From: Megascapheus bottae
Taxonomy: Eukaryota > Chordata > Mammalia > Rodentia > Geomyidae
NCBI GenBank assembly: GCA_024803745.1
Contig: JANJXV010000129.1
Location: 1,240,001-1,304,000 of the forward strand
Direction of reading: 5' to 3'
Length of the DNA: 64,000 bases
Shown here: positions 12,756-22,766 of the stretch, one piece after another
Position numbering within the stretch: position 1 is the first letter of the stretch
Layout of the letters: each line of letters begins with the position of its first letter
Notes under the pieces: model-generated
Seen by the model: only the letters and a program-made list of their open reading frames with translations
Told to the model about the DNA's origin: nothing
Database searches by the model: none
Translations under genes and position numbers: made by a program

Positions 12756-13198
12756 TGGATCTCTGATATGTCCAGTGCTGTGCCTGCAGGGAGGCACTCA
12801 CCCCACAGACAGAGCCACCTCTGCCGTGACTGTGACTGCCCACAACCCTCACACCCACTCCTTGCACACCCCTCGACTCCAGTTTTAGCTCCTCTTGGAC
12901 TGGGTGTCCAGCCTAACCCTTCCTACACTCACAAAGGGTCTACAATTGTCTTCCCAGGGTCCTATCTTCTGCCAGCCAGAGTACAGACTGTGCACATCTT
13001 GACGATCTCAGAGCTCAAAGCCAAAGGCTGAGATGCAGAAGGGGGTGACCCAGTAGCTGCACAGGGCCCATGGATCATCCTGTGCATCCCCCAGCCTGTG
13101 ACTTCCCCCACCCCCTTGGCAGGGAAGCTCCATGCCCACATCCTGATCCCTGGTCCCCTCCAATTCCATTCTCCCTTGGATTTTGCAGACTCTCTACC

Positions 13199-13341
13199 AT
13201 CAGGATCTAAAATTCTATTCATCACTTTATGTCCTTATCACTGATTTGCTACTTGGGCAGGATCTCCCCGTGCCTGGAGAGTGGGCATGTCATGTACTCT
13301 CTGTGGAGAAGTTGCCCCAGGAGAAGAAATATGCACTTCAT
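13199..13341 (+). pseudogene. RasGEF (RalGDS-type) catalytic-domain exon remnant
   Basis: Candidate exon between an acceptor (ttttgcag, ending 13198) and a donor (gtgagt at 13342). The frame has no stop and encodes LKFYSSLYVLITDL followed by EKLPQEKKYALH. These line up by eye with two conserved stretches of the Ral guanine-nucleotide exchange factor CDC25 domain (LKNFSSLYAILSAL and ...IFSDENNYSLS), with the intervening part about 8 residues shorter. A weaker candidate preceding piece ends near 13030 (SELKAKG then a TGA). The catalytic exon lies 5' of the REM exon at 17166 on the same strand, the reverse of normal gene order, so it probably belongs to a second decayed copy. Homology is from memory, not computed. 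Confidence 0.5.
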
Positions 13342-14536
13342 GTGAGTGTTGGACAGGGCAGGAGGGCTCCCTATGATCAGAAGCCACAGGAGGGGTGCAG
13401 ATGGGGGAATGCTAGGGGCCCCAGGGGACAGTGGGAGTTAGGGCACAGTTGGTTCCTTCTGCAGGGTTGACACCGCTTCACAAACCCAACAGAATGAGGT
13501 TCACATTACAGATGTCAGAGACAGTGCAGATTGCCAATGGGCGCAGGAGTCACTGTCACCCCCAGATGCTGGCTGCATGCTGGGATGCACGCAGAGAAGT
13601 TCTCAAGATCAGGTAATGAGGATGTTGCAGGGTGTAACCATTCTTTTCAGATGGCTCTCTAGCTCTCTTGAGCTTCATCTCTATCTTTGGCTTTTTCTTG
13701 GCAATTAACTGGAAATGAGAGTTTCATGGACTTTCCTTTCTGGACTGGCTTCAAACAGAAGCTATGCACAGTTTTCAAACCATACCCTACTGTAGAAGGG
13801 AAGCTTGGTCTGGTGCTTAACTGGGTTGCACTTTGGCTCCGTTTGCTATGCCTCACGGGAGGGGGCTCATCATTTGTAGACTAAGATCTCATGACCTTCA
13901 AAGCCAAATGCTACCTGAAAGTTCAGGGTCCCAGCCTATGTGTTGGGCCGGGGTGAAAACATTCACTGTTATGCTGGGTCATCAACCCATGTTTTAAGCT
14001 GGAAGTAGGCAGTGCCACATTTGATAAGAACATCTGCCAGAGATTGTCACCTCATGAAAGGAGATTCTAAATTTGTATTCCATTTCCTGTGGTGGAGAAA
14101 TCCCCTCCAACTTAGACAGGCTCACATCCACCTGCAGGTCACACTCCTAATGCACCCTTGAGTGTCCTCATGGTATTGGGATCTAAGTTTGTAGGGAATG
14201 CTGCTTTAGTCCATGAATTAGTTGGACAAGTGATGACAAACGTGTTGTGGATTAATATGAGAACAATTTAAGAAGCCCTGGAGGAGTATCAACCTGACCC
14301 TCTGTGGTGCTATAAATCTGATAGGATGTTCCAGACTGAGAAACAATCACATGGCTTTGTGTTTGGCATCCAGACAAGTGAGTGCATGACTTAGCTGTCA
14401 GCCAATACAGAGGAGGACATGAAAAAGTGGGTGGAAAGCATCTGTCAGACCCCTGTCTGGGGGCAGGTGGAGAGAACATAGGAAGGTAGATACCATGGCT
14501 GTGGTGGGGCCAAAAAAAGGGTAAAAGAGGCAAAGG
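13342..14536. other. Unannotated sequence downstream of the RasGEF-like exon
   Basis: Contains several pyrimidine-tract/AG and GTRAG-like motifs (near 13490, 13613 and 13650) and 60-100 codon open frames. None carries a motif I can match to the rest of a RasGEF domain. No repeat identified. Confidence 0.35.
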
Positions 14537-14740
14537 ATCCAGGTACTGGTAGCTCAAGACTGTCATCCTAGCTACTCAGGAGTTTGAGATCTGAGGATCA
14601 CAATTCAAAGCCAGCCCAGGACAGAAACTCCATGAGACTCTTATCTGCAATAAACTACTGAATTCAAGAAGCTCAAGCTCAGTGATAGCATCCAGGCCTA
14701 GCGTTCAAAACCGAGGACTGGCAGAAAAAATTATCAAAGG
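14537..14740 (+). repeat. 7SL-like + Geo-type SINE
   Basis: Clear left arm (catcctagctactcaggag, gagatctgaggatcacaatt) with a shortened, diverged right arm ending in the gaggactggcag motif and an A-rich tail. Confidence 0.75.
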
Positions 14741-15676
14741 ACAAGAAGCTGGCCAAAAGTTAGAGGGACTCTATCTTGACAAACAATACAATGGTAAGTT
14801 GTACTCAGAAGACTTGCACAAAATCTGGAAATGCCTGAGACCTATCTATGTATGTTTCCTGTTTGTCTAAATACATATGTTTAAGCATTTATATATTAGT
14901 ATAGAGAGACAGATCAATACATATGACTATACATATATACATAGCCAGACACTTATGGGTGGGTGGTATACTGTGTGAGAGTTTGTGTTTGTGTTTTGTG
15001 GATGGCTATCTCTGTTTAAGAAAGATAGAAAATATGTAAATATCTTTAAAAAACTTGAAAAAAATATAGAGAGACATAAGCTCTTGAGGGAATCTGAAAT
15101 GACAAGTTTATTCACAGGCACGTTTATCCTTATGGATTCCTCAGCAAGTTTTAATTTTTTTCATTATTTTCTTTCTTTTTTTGAACCAGTGCTAAGGATT
15201 TCTCTCAGGGACCAGGTGCTGCCAATTACTAATTTTCTCATGGCTGGTACAAGAGGAACTGAGCCACAGTTCCACTTTTGCCTTATTTATTCGTGCTTAA
15301 CTGAAGATAAAGATTTCTATCAGTGACTTTCTTTCAGGGGCTGGATTCTAACGAGGGTCCCCAGACCTCAGGCTTCTCTATAGCTACAATTAACAATATG
15401 AGAAACCAGCACTGGGTTCCAATGCACAGGGCAAGAAATTGAGTGAATCTCTCAACTCCAATTAGCTATAATAAGCTAGAAGTGAAAGACCAATACCTTT
15501 GAGGAAAAGATGCTGAGGGTTATCACACAGGCCCTATGAGTAAGCCCTAAACCCTGTACACATGTGTGCATGCACACATTGGCAGATACACACACATGCA
15601 CACACACAATATTTCAAGCAATATTGTATTTTGAATTAATATCCAAAGATTGGACAACAGGATAGCAAGTAATAAC
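14741..15676. other. AT-rich spacer with alternating TG/CA tract
   Basis: AT-rich DNA around 14870-15070, a possible decayed minus-strand SINE near 15170-15290, and alternating purine-pyrimidine (CA/TG) sequence at about 15556-15610. No gene seen. The end is set by the start of the inverted X copy. Confidence 0.4.
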
Positions 15677-15804
15677 ATCTGTTTTTCTTGTCTACATTGA
15701 GGGAAAGGGATAAGTCACAAGATGCAGAAGCGAAGAATTCAGAGGCAAATGCTGTGAGTGAATAACTTGTAAAAAGCACATTTCTTTTCTTTTCTTTTCT
15801 TTTG

Positions 15805-16000
15805 TTTTTTCTGCCATTCCTGGGGCTTGAGCTCAGGGCCTGAGCACTGCTCTTGGCTTTTCCCAAGTCTAGCCCTCTGCCACTTGAGCCACATTGCCAT
15901 ATGGATTTTTATATCTGTGTGATATTAAGGACTCAAACCTAGATCTTCATGGATGCTAGGCAAGCACTCTACCACTGGGCCAAAGTCTAAACCCCGATTA
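15805..16000 (-). repeat. IDL-Geo type SINE inside inverted X
   Basis: The reverse complement carries the tRNA-like left arm (ggtagagtgcttgcctagca) and the Geo right arm. It is orthologous to the plus-strand SINE inside each array X. An adjacent TTTTC repeat (15780-15804) is the expanded tail. Confidence 0.85.
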
Positions 16001-16231
16001 AGTATTTATAAATAGTCATCATCATCATATCAAAATATCCTTTCTCCTACAAAGAATGAACACTTATCTATGTCTGTAAGACTTTTTTTATGTCACCAAT
16101 GCTTCTGTGATTTTCCAACTTGCAGTTTTACAGATGACAGCACAGATATTCATCAGGAAGAAAAATAGATTAGGATACAGAAACCTAACAACGTCCTAGT
16201 AGATTGAAGTGAAAAATATGTGCAAGATGGC

Positions 16232-16425
16232 CTGGGTCTTTCATCTATTTGTAGAGTGCTTGGCTACCACACACAAAGAGTCCGGTTTGATTCTGCAGTA
16301 CCATATACATAGAAAACTCTGGAAGTGTTGCTGTGGCTTGGTGGGACAGCTATAGCCTAAAGAAAGCCTAAGAACAATGGTCAGGCTCTGAGGTCAAGTC
16401 CCAGGACTAGCAAAAAAATGTGCAA
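16232..16425 (+). repeat. IDL-Geo type SINE inside inverted X
   Basis: Left arm (tttgtagagtgcttggctac, gtttgattctgcagtacca) and Geo right arm ending in tcccaggactagcaaaa. It corresponds to the minus-strand SINE of the array X copies. Confidence 0.8.
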
Positions 16426-17165
16426 GAGGCAAAATGCAAGCTGAGAAGGCACTGTGAAGCAAAATGTCTTGTGAAGGGTAAGGGGAATAGTGACAGTTAA
16501 GTTTGGATCTTACCTAAGAAAGGCTCCTTGAGCCTGAGACCAGGCTAGCACTTACGCCTAGTTAATGACTTGGGATTTGAACAAAAAGGTGTGCTGTTTA
16601 CTACATCCATATGTGAGGTGGGAAGGGAGATTCAGCCTCCAGTATGTCTTTGGGGAGGTGTTCTGTGAGCAAGGAGCTTTGGTCATTGGGCCTTGAAAGG
16701 TGACCCTACCTCCCTCACAATGGAACAGAATATGGAACCCTGGTAACCAAGCCACTGTATGTGACAACCAGCTCAAGTCAGCTCCCTTGGCCTGTGGCTC
16801 AGGAGGAAGAAAGATGTTGCTGTGCTGTTGCCAAAGATCAGAAGTCTCGGATCTCAGGCATGAGAGATATGGATGTCTCACTTGAAGAAGTAGATGCTGG
16901 ATCAGGAGCAAGACAAAATTCCAGTATATCAGGCATTTCTCTAGGAAGAAAGCCAGGAAACTCCAGGGCAACTCAGATGAGGTATATTGAGAGGAAACCT
17001 ATTTGAACCCATCATCCTGCCCACAAACTACAACCTTCTTGTGTGCTTTCAAGTGACTATACTGAGATTAGAGTGTGTCATTTCCAATCTACTCTATACC
17101 AATTCCTCAGTGTGAAGTGTGGTCCCATTCCTACGTTTGAAATATCCACTGTTTTGCCAATACAG

Positions 17166-17359
17166 TGTGATGGTAAGTCAGCTCAGACTCTGAATGAGCC
17201 TTGTAACCTATGGATCCTGGAGGAAGGCCTGTTGGAGATGCTGCTGACAAAGCTGATCCCTGCCTACCAGAAAGGTGATCTCTTTTATGTGGGAAACTTC
17301 CTGCACAATTTCAAATAGTGGAGGACAATGTAGTAGTTGCTGGAAATTCTCTTGAAAAA
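17166..17359 (+). pseudogene. RalGDS-family REM (RasGEF-N) domain exon, broken
   Basis: RalGDS-type proteins activate Ral GTPases downstream of Ras, and the REM domain supports the catalytic domain. After an acceptor (aatacag, ending 17165) the frame reads KSAQTLNEPCNLWILEEG, then LIPAYQKGDLFYVGNFL. By eye about 14 of the first 35 positions match RalGDS without a gap. The next codons keep the register of YRAFTTTQQVLDLLFKR but contain three TAG codons; two of them stand exactly where the family has Gln-Gln (CAG to TAG). A donor gtgagt follows at 17360. The exon is therefore recognisable in full but dead. It could be RalGDS itself or a relative such as the Rgr/RGL4 type. The alignment is from memory. 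Confidence 0.8.
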
Positions 17360-17794
17360 GTGAGTGTTCCCCCTCCAAACCCATGTTTGCTCACCACTCC
17401 TGGACAAGCCTTGGAATACTTGGCTCCTCTCTGAGCCTGTTTGGTTCACTGGGGTGTTCACAGGTGAGCTAAGCATGATACAAGTGCACAAACTACTTCA
17501 TTATGACTGGGACACCATGCCATTTCATTTCCCTCACAAGCTACTGGAGTCTCAACAGTGTGCTTACTGAGAAGTTGGATTTCAGGCATGAGTAAGTGGC
17601 TCCCAACTGCAGCCCTCACCTAGGTGACATCCTAGGAAATCCCATTTCCCAGTAAGAAATGAGGTGTCAGTACTAATCGCGGAGGCCTGTGAAATACTGG
17701 AGTCAGAGGAAAAGCTGGGGGCTGAATCACTTTTGAGCCATCAGGGAGGGATTGTGATAGCTTTGCCTGTTAGAACCTGAAAGCATTTACATTT

Positions 17795-18020
17795 TGGTGT
17801 GTGGTCCAGTGCTGCCACTTGAACCTGAACCCAGGTCTAAATGCCATCCCTTTGGTGTTCAAAAATTAGCACTGTACCATTTGAGTCATAGGTCAAGTTC
17901 TGGCTTTTTGCTGCCTAATTGAAGACAAGTGCCTTTAGACTTTTACTGACTAGACTGGCTTTCCACTGTGATCTTCAGAGCTCAGCCTGCTGGGTGGCTA
18001 AGATTAGAGGAATGAGCATT
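17795..18020 (-). repeat. 7SL-like + Geo-type SINE, minus strand, old
   Basis: Reverse-complement Geo module (gaacctgaacccaggtctaa, caccatttgagtcataggtc-like) followed by a decayed left arm (cagcctgctgggtggctaag). It lies in the intron between the two RalGDS-like exons. A short duplicated motif (atttagagcatt...actta) follows at about 18028-18075. Confidence 0.6.
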
Positions 18021-18289
18021 TAGTTCTTTATTTAGAGCATTCACTTATTGATGTATTTAGAGCATTTACTTAGTTAATTTAAGGTGCGTTTACTTTGGAC
18101 AGATGCATAGAGGCCTCTCTCAGAAGCTTCTGGAAGTGGGGTGTAAAAGTCATCCTGTTCTCGAGTGTCTCTTACCCCCCTCCCAGCACATAAGTGCACA
18201 TCTCTGCAGGACAGCCACAGCATTAGAATCCTGCAAGAAAGGGGCTTTGGTAAAAGGCTCAGGATGGAGAGAGAAGGCTCTCACTTTCC

Positions 18290-18532
18290 TTGTACCGAAT
18301 GTGCCCACAGCATCATGTGTTCCATCTATACGATGTGAATGGACGTCTACCCGAGTGATTTCTACGAGTTCAAGAACTGCCACACCCTGACACAACTCAA
18401 GCTCTATATGAGGCTCCACATGTCGGCTTTGGACCTGCTCTTCTAAACACAAACTTTTTGACCAGCTGGAGGAATATGCGACCAGTAAGACCAAGAAAAA
18501 GTAGAAGTCCTGGTGTGGGTGCCTCAGAACCT
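18290..18532 (+). pseudogene. RalGDS-family REM-domain second exon, broken
   Basis: Continues the exon at 17166 in correct order and strand. From 18297 the frame encodes SIMCSIYTM, a TGA, then MDVYPSDFYEFKN and LTQLKLYMRLHMSALDL. This keeps register with the RalGDS stretch that includes SSILGTWLDQYSEDF and LKQLVAYVQLNMPGSDL. The TGA stands at the conserved Trp (TGG to TGA). A one-base frameshift near 18450 then gives HKLFDQLEEY, matching the family's AHLLLAQLEH. A donor gtgagt is at 18533. The 5' edge is uncertain because homology fades before 18290. Confidence 0.75.
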
Positions 18533-18948
18533 GTGAGTAGGAAGCCCATGTGGTCTAGATATTGGTTGTCCCTTACTTCTACAGAGCTTGGCAAAATGCC
18601 CTTTATGGGTGGTGTCAGCCAGGTAATGTCTGTCCTCTGAAAGGACTCGGGAATAAGCACTCATTAGAAAGACCCTACACCTCCTCAGTGTTCAGTCCAA
18701 CTCCAGTTCTATAGGTTCCTCCATTAGATCCTCATGGAAGTTGAGTGACACTTCAACTTGCAGAGTCCACTCTGTCCACTCTGTACCTATTTCCATTCTT
18801 AGGTTTGGGTCATCGTGTAAGAGCTTATCGTGAACTCTGGATGAAAAACCCACCAATGGAGCTGGTGACTGATGGAGACTGAGAATCATCATTGCACTCC
18901 AGAAACCATGGGCCTTCTGTAGAAATTACCAAACAGGTTTAGAGTCCT

Positions 18949-19474
18949 ATGGATATATCTTTTGCTCTGAACCCCATGTGTGACACAGTTGAACCTGCAG
19001 ATACTATGGAGGAAGAAAAAGAGCAGCCAGATTTCCTTCCGTTTCCTTTCACACCCCACCCAGAGTCAGTCCATCTGAGTCAGTGTAACACTCCACTTAT
19101 TGTGCAAGCTGAAGGGGCACACGCTGGGCTCATGAAAAATGTCCCCATGGGAAGCAGCAAGTGTACTCTCAATACTGGATTCATTGGAGGAAAATGAATC
19201 CATCCTCACAGAATATCCAGACCCATCCATCTCACTAAAAGAGACTCAATCTCCATTCGACAACCCAGAATCCATCCCCCTCTTAACTCAGGAAGGACAT
19301 TCTGTTTCTCATAAGGAAGGAGACCCTTCTGAGGACTCGGAAGTAGAATTACTGTCTAAAGGCAACTTGGAGGCCAGTCTGGATTTAGAGCTTCCCTGTC
19401 CCCTTCCTAAAAAGATGTCTCTTTATCTTGCTCTCATTATTCTTGTCAAGTATTCATTGTATTTACTTTGCTAA
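18949..19474 (+). other. Unrecognised acidic open segments, two frames
   Basis: Two overlapping open frames in different phases: 18949-19197 (EEEKEQPDFLPFPFTPHPES...) and 19139-19474 (EENESILTEYPDPSISL ... hydrophobic tail). They read as one Ser/Pro/Glu-rich protein segment if a single frameshift occurred near 19140. Being downstream of the REM exons, it might be the low-complexity linker between REM and catalytic domains of the same pseudogene. I cannot align it, and chance open sequence is possible. Flanks 18540-18948 and 19475-19890 show nothing I can name. Confidence 0.3.
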
Positions 19475-19892
19475 CTATTAAACTCTCATTGTTAATATTA
19501 TGGTGTGCAGTTCTTCAGTGCTTATTATACTGTGTTTTATTTTCCACTTATAATGTGAGACCTCAGACACATAGGTCCTGGGTGGGCCAAAAACCAGACA
19601 GGTCTGGTCCCATAGAAGACAACCTTACTGGATATACAGGGAACTATGAAATGCATGGAATCACCAGGAATCCAGGCCAGGCCTCCATGGAAAGACAAGT
19701 CAGCTACCAAAGCTTAAGGACAGAGCAGATGCCTGGAAATGTGTTTTGTCAATCGGGAGAAGTGCCAGAGTAACTGTAATATTATGTGGGACTCTGTTCT
19801 GTGAGTTCAAGTCTGTTTATATATCCATTGTGCTTTGTACAAATATTTAAGAAAATTAAAACTCCACAATAGCATCAAAAATCTACTTTGGC

Positions 19893-20105
19893 TTTTAATG
19901 TTGCCTAGTTGTAGAGTGCTCGCCTAGTATACAAGAAGACCTTGATTCAATTCCTCGACACTGCATACACAGAAAAAGCAGATGGGGCACTGTTCCTCAG
20001 GTGTAAGAGTGCTCTTACACCTAAGCAACAGTGCCACCCTTGAACAAATGTGGCCAAGGACAGTTCCTGGTCCCTCAGTTCAAGCCGCAGGACTAGCCAA
20101 ACAAG
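19893..20105 (+). repeat. IDL-Geo type SINE with internal inverted insertion
   Basis: Left arm (gttgcctagttgtagagtgc, gattcaattcctcgacactg), right arm resuming at gccacccttgaac and ending gccgcaggactagcca. The right arm is interrupted by an inverted duplication of itself (see the hairpin). Confidence 0.8.
19986..20035. repeat. 50 bp near-perfect hairpin
   Basis: Arms 19986-19994 pair with 20027-20035 (9 bp) and 19999-20009 pair with 20012-20022 (11 bp), separated by a 4 by 4 internal region in which two further pairs form; the central spacer is the 2 bases TG. The 3' arm replaces normal SINE sequence, as expected if a polymerase switched template and copied the nascent strand backwards. Confidence 0.9.
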
Positions 20106-20459
20106 AAATCATACCATTTTCCACACATTTGGAAATAAATCTGATTTATCTAACCCTACTTCTTTTTTGCCAGTCCAGGGTGTGTGCCACCAAGCCAAAC
20201 TACTGGCCCCCAACCTTACTATTTTTAATCATTTAATTTTTTTACATAATCATATTTCATGCTGTCTGTATTAATACCATAAACAGTATGCTTAGTGTAA
20301 TAATGTTAAAGGTAAAACATAAGAAATTAATAACTAAAATTCCTTTTATATTAGTTTTATGGCATTACTACAATTTTATGAGAAAAATTACTTAGAATGT
20401 TTATTTTAGAGTTCAAGTAATCCATTTTGATAAATATATCAACCTACATCATTTATTTG

Positions 20460-20645
20460 AACACATTTTAAACTATTTTTTTCAGGAATGAAAATACATA
20501 TATATTTGTTGTAAATGAAATTTATGACTTGGGGGGAAGGAAAGAGAAAATGGGGGAAGGGGTAACAGTGTTTACAAGAAATGTACTCATTACATATGTA
20601 ACAGCAATCTCTTTGTATATCACCTTGAACAACAAATTTTTTGAA
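20460..20645 (+). repeat. L1 3'-UTR-like fragment
   Basis: G/A-rich stretch (gggggaaggaaagagaaaat) followed by gtaacagc...ctctttgtatatcacctt and an A/T tail, resembling the L1 3' end at 24740-24890 and the fragment at 27000-27275. The 350 bp before it (20106-20460) is AT-rich and shows nothing. Confidence 0.45.
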
Positions 20646-20684
20646 AAGTACAATAAGTTTAAATGTCTACTTTGGGCAGAATTT

Positions 20685-20885
20685 TTTTTTGCCAGTACTG
20701 GGCTTAGACTCAGGACCTGAGCACGATCCTTGTTTTTGTTTTTGTTTATTCTTAAGGCGCAAGTTCTATCACATGTGCCACAGCACCACTTTTATCTTTT
20801 TTTATCAATGTTGTGCTGAGGAATTGAACTTGGGTCTTCATTCATGCTCGGCAAGAACGCTTCCACTAGGCTTAACTTATGGCCC
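20685..20885 (-). repeat. IDL-Geo type SINE, minus strand
   Basis: T-rich tail, then reverse-complement Geo arm (gccagtactgggcttagact) and tRNA-like arm (gaattgaacttgggtcttca, catgctcggcaagaacgctt). It contains an expanded TTTTTG stretch near 20730. Confidence 0.85.
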
Positions 20886-20984
20886 CAGTGGGAAGGAAGT
20901 TTTCCATAAAATATGTAGGAAATATGTACACTAAGGAAAATCCATCAAAAATAGAAGAAAAATTATATACTTAGATAACGACAT

Positions 20985-21135
20985 GCCAGTATTATGGCCG
21001 ATCTCTGTAATTCTAGCTTCAAGAGTGGCCTATTTGGACCGGGAGTTGGCTGGCTGAAGTAAAGTGCTATCCTTGAGCAAGCCCTAGGATAGTGCTCTGG
21101 CCATGAGTTGAAGCCATAGGACATGCAAAAAATAA
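20985..21135 (+). repeat. SINE, internally deleted
   Basis: 7SL-like start (ctctgtaattctagcttcaa) joined directly to a Geo right arm (gtgctatccttgagcaagcc, ctggccatgagttgaagcca). Confidence 0.65.
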
Positions 21136-21142
21136 TAATTTA

Positions 21143-21375
21143 ATGCCCGTGACTGGTGGCTCACCCTGGTAATCCTAGCTACCCTGGAGGATCGAGGTTC
21201 AAAGACGGCCCAGGCATAAAAATCTGTGAGAATCTTATTTCCAAATAATCCAGAAAATTCAAAATGAAAATGTGCCTCAAGTGGTAGAGCTCTTGCCTTG
21301 AGCTGAAGAGCTTAAGGTAAACATCCAGGCCCAGAGTTCAAGCCCCATGAGTGAAAAAAAGAAAAAGAAAAAGAA
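21143..21375 (+). repeat. 7SL-like + Geo-type SINE
   Basis: Both arms clear: ctggtggctcaccctggtaa, then ctcaagtggtagagctcttg and gcccagagttcaagcccca, with an AAAAAG tail. Confidence 0.85.
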
Positions 21376-21387
21376 AGCCCTTATCTA

Positions 21388-21677
21388 AGGCTGGAGTGCA
21401 CACTAGTGGTAGTTTGCTTGCCTAGTATGCACAAAGCCCTGTGTTCAATTACTCTGTACCACTTACACCAAAAAAAAGCTGGAAATGATCTCAGAAGGTT
21501 GGGTTCTGAGGATCACAGTTCAAAGCCAGGCCAGACACTAAAGTGCATGAAACTGTTACTTCCACTTAAGCACCAGAAAACCAGAAGTGACACTGTGGCT
21601 CAAGGTGTTTAAGGTTGTAGCCTTGAGCTGAAGAGCCCAGGGACACTGCCCAGGTGCACAATTAAAGTCTTACAACC

Positions 21678-21680
<3 letters not shown>
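21388..21680 (+). repeat. IDL monomer fused to 7SL-like + Geo SINE
   Basis: A tRNA-like left arm (21388-21478: actagtggtagtttgcttgc, gtgttcaattactctgtacc) is followed directly by a 7SL-type arm (gttctgaggatcacagttca) and a Geo arm, making a three-module composite. Its tail runs into the GA repeat. Confidence 0.75.
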
Positions 21681-21738
<58 letters not shown>

Positions 21739-21855
21739 GCAGACAGACAGACAGACAGAGACAGAGAGAGACAGAGACAGAGAGAGACAGAGAGACAGAG
21801 AGACAGACAGGCAGACAGACAGAGACAGACAGACAGAGAGACAGAGACAGAGACA
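21681..21855. repeat. (GA)n / (GACA)n microsatellite
   Basis: About 50 bp of pure GA followed by about 125 bp of mixed AGAC/GACAG repeats, probably grown from the A-rich tail of the preceding SINE. The long Ser/Leu open frame on the opposite strand is an artefact of the repeat. Confidence 0.97.
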
Positions 21856-21859
21856 TCAA

Positions 21860-22095
21860 ACAGTCAGGCACTGCTGGCTGAAGCGTGTAATTCTACCTAC
21901 TATGGAGGCTGAGATTGGAGGATCTTGGTTCTAAGCCCAAAGCCAGCCTGGACACATATGTTTGTGAGACTTACATCACCAATTAACTACCAGAAACCAA
22001 AAATGGAGCAGTAGAGGAAGAGCGCTAGCCTTGAGCTGAAGAGGTCAGGGACAGTCCAGGCCCAAAGTCCAAGCAACATGACGAATCAATAATAA
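21860..22095 (+). repeat. 7SL-like + Geo-type SINE
   Basis: Left arm (ctatggaggctgagattgga) and right arm (ctagccttgagctgaagagg, caggcccaaagtccaagca), with an A-rich tail. Confidence 0.8.
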
Positions 22096-22134
22096 AAAAA
22101 TGAAGATAGCTAATAGTAATGATGAATAATTTTG

Positions 22135-22405
22135 GGCTGGGAGTTTGGCCTAGTGGTAGAGTGCTTGCCTAGCATGCACGAAGACCTGGGTTCAATTCCT
22201 CAATATCACATACATAGAAAAATGCTGGAAGTGGTGCTGAGGCTGAAGTGGTAGAGCCCTAGCCTTGAGAAAATATAAGGACAGTGCTCAGTCCCTGAGT
22301 TCAAGCCCAGGACTGGCCAAATCAAAAGTAGTAGAGCACTGGCATTGAACTGAAGATCTGAGGAACAGCCCAGGCACAGACTTCAAGCACCGCAAACAAC
22401 AACAA
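22135..22405 (+). repeat. IDL-Geo SINE with a second right arm
   Basis: Well preserved left arm (gcctagtggtagagtgcttg, gggttcaattcctcaatatc), a complete Geo arm ending at about 22325, then another partial Geo arm (gtagtagagcactggcattg, gcacagacttcaagcaccgc) with a CAACAACAA tail: a trimeric composite. Confidence 0.8.
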
Positions 22406-22766
22406 CAAAATCTATGAAATGGCAGTGGTGGTTTTAAGCTAAGCAAAAATAGAGTAGAAATTGGTAAAATACATATTTGTGTGTAAGCAAAATAGCCAGA
22501 CTTATGCATTAGAACAGGATAGCAACTTGAAAAAAAATTTTGTTTTCCATCTCACTAGGTCCTGTCTCTTAATTTATTCAAGTAAGTAAAATGCTGGGTT
22601 TTATAATCATTGCTCTGAATATTAGAAAATCATAATATCTCTCATTAACCAACAAAGACCAGGAACTGGGGCTTCGTTGAAATGGCAGAGTATCAGGCAA
22701 GAGAAGAAAAAATTGAAGTAAGAACTTGAAGTTCTTGATCCAGAACCTGCATAGTAACAGAGCAGC

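Larger units (their letters stand above)
15677..17037 (-). repeat. Inverted copy of array segment X, without L1
   Basis: The reverse complement of this 1361 bp matches X (5833-7197) along its whole length, including both internal SINEs in the same relative order, but is clearly more diverged than the array copies. Homology ends at the 'aaaaacagat' side (15677) and the 'gttgtag' side (about 17037). These are the very points where L1 begins and ends in the array. A minus-strand open frame of 137 codons (16971-16558) is matched in the array copies by a frame with stops, so it is not called a gene. Confidence 0.85.

Noticed and set aside
16558..16971. 137-codon minus-strand protein in the inverted X copy
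   Set aside because: The same frame in the array copies of X contains stops and the opposite-strand frames are equally open; no domain is recognisable.
18150..18494. 114-codon minus-strand open frame
   Set aside because: It is the antisense shadow of the RalGDS-like exon, which has splice sites and family similarity on the plus strand.
21662..21871. Minus-strand Ser/Leu-rich protein
   Set aside because: It is the translation of the GA/GACA microsatellite.
22135..22215. tRNA gene (A/B box-like ggtagagtgc and ggttcaattcc)
   Set aside because: These are the promoter boxes of the tRNA-derived left arm of an IDL-type SINE; the sequence continues into the Geo arm and has no tRNA cloverleaf 3' half.
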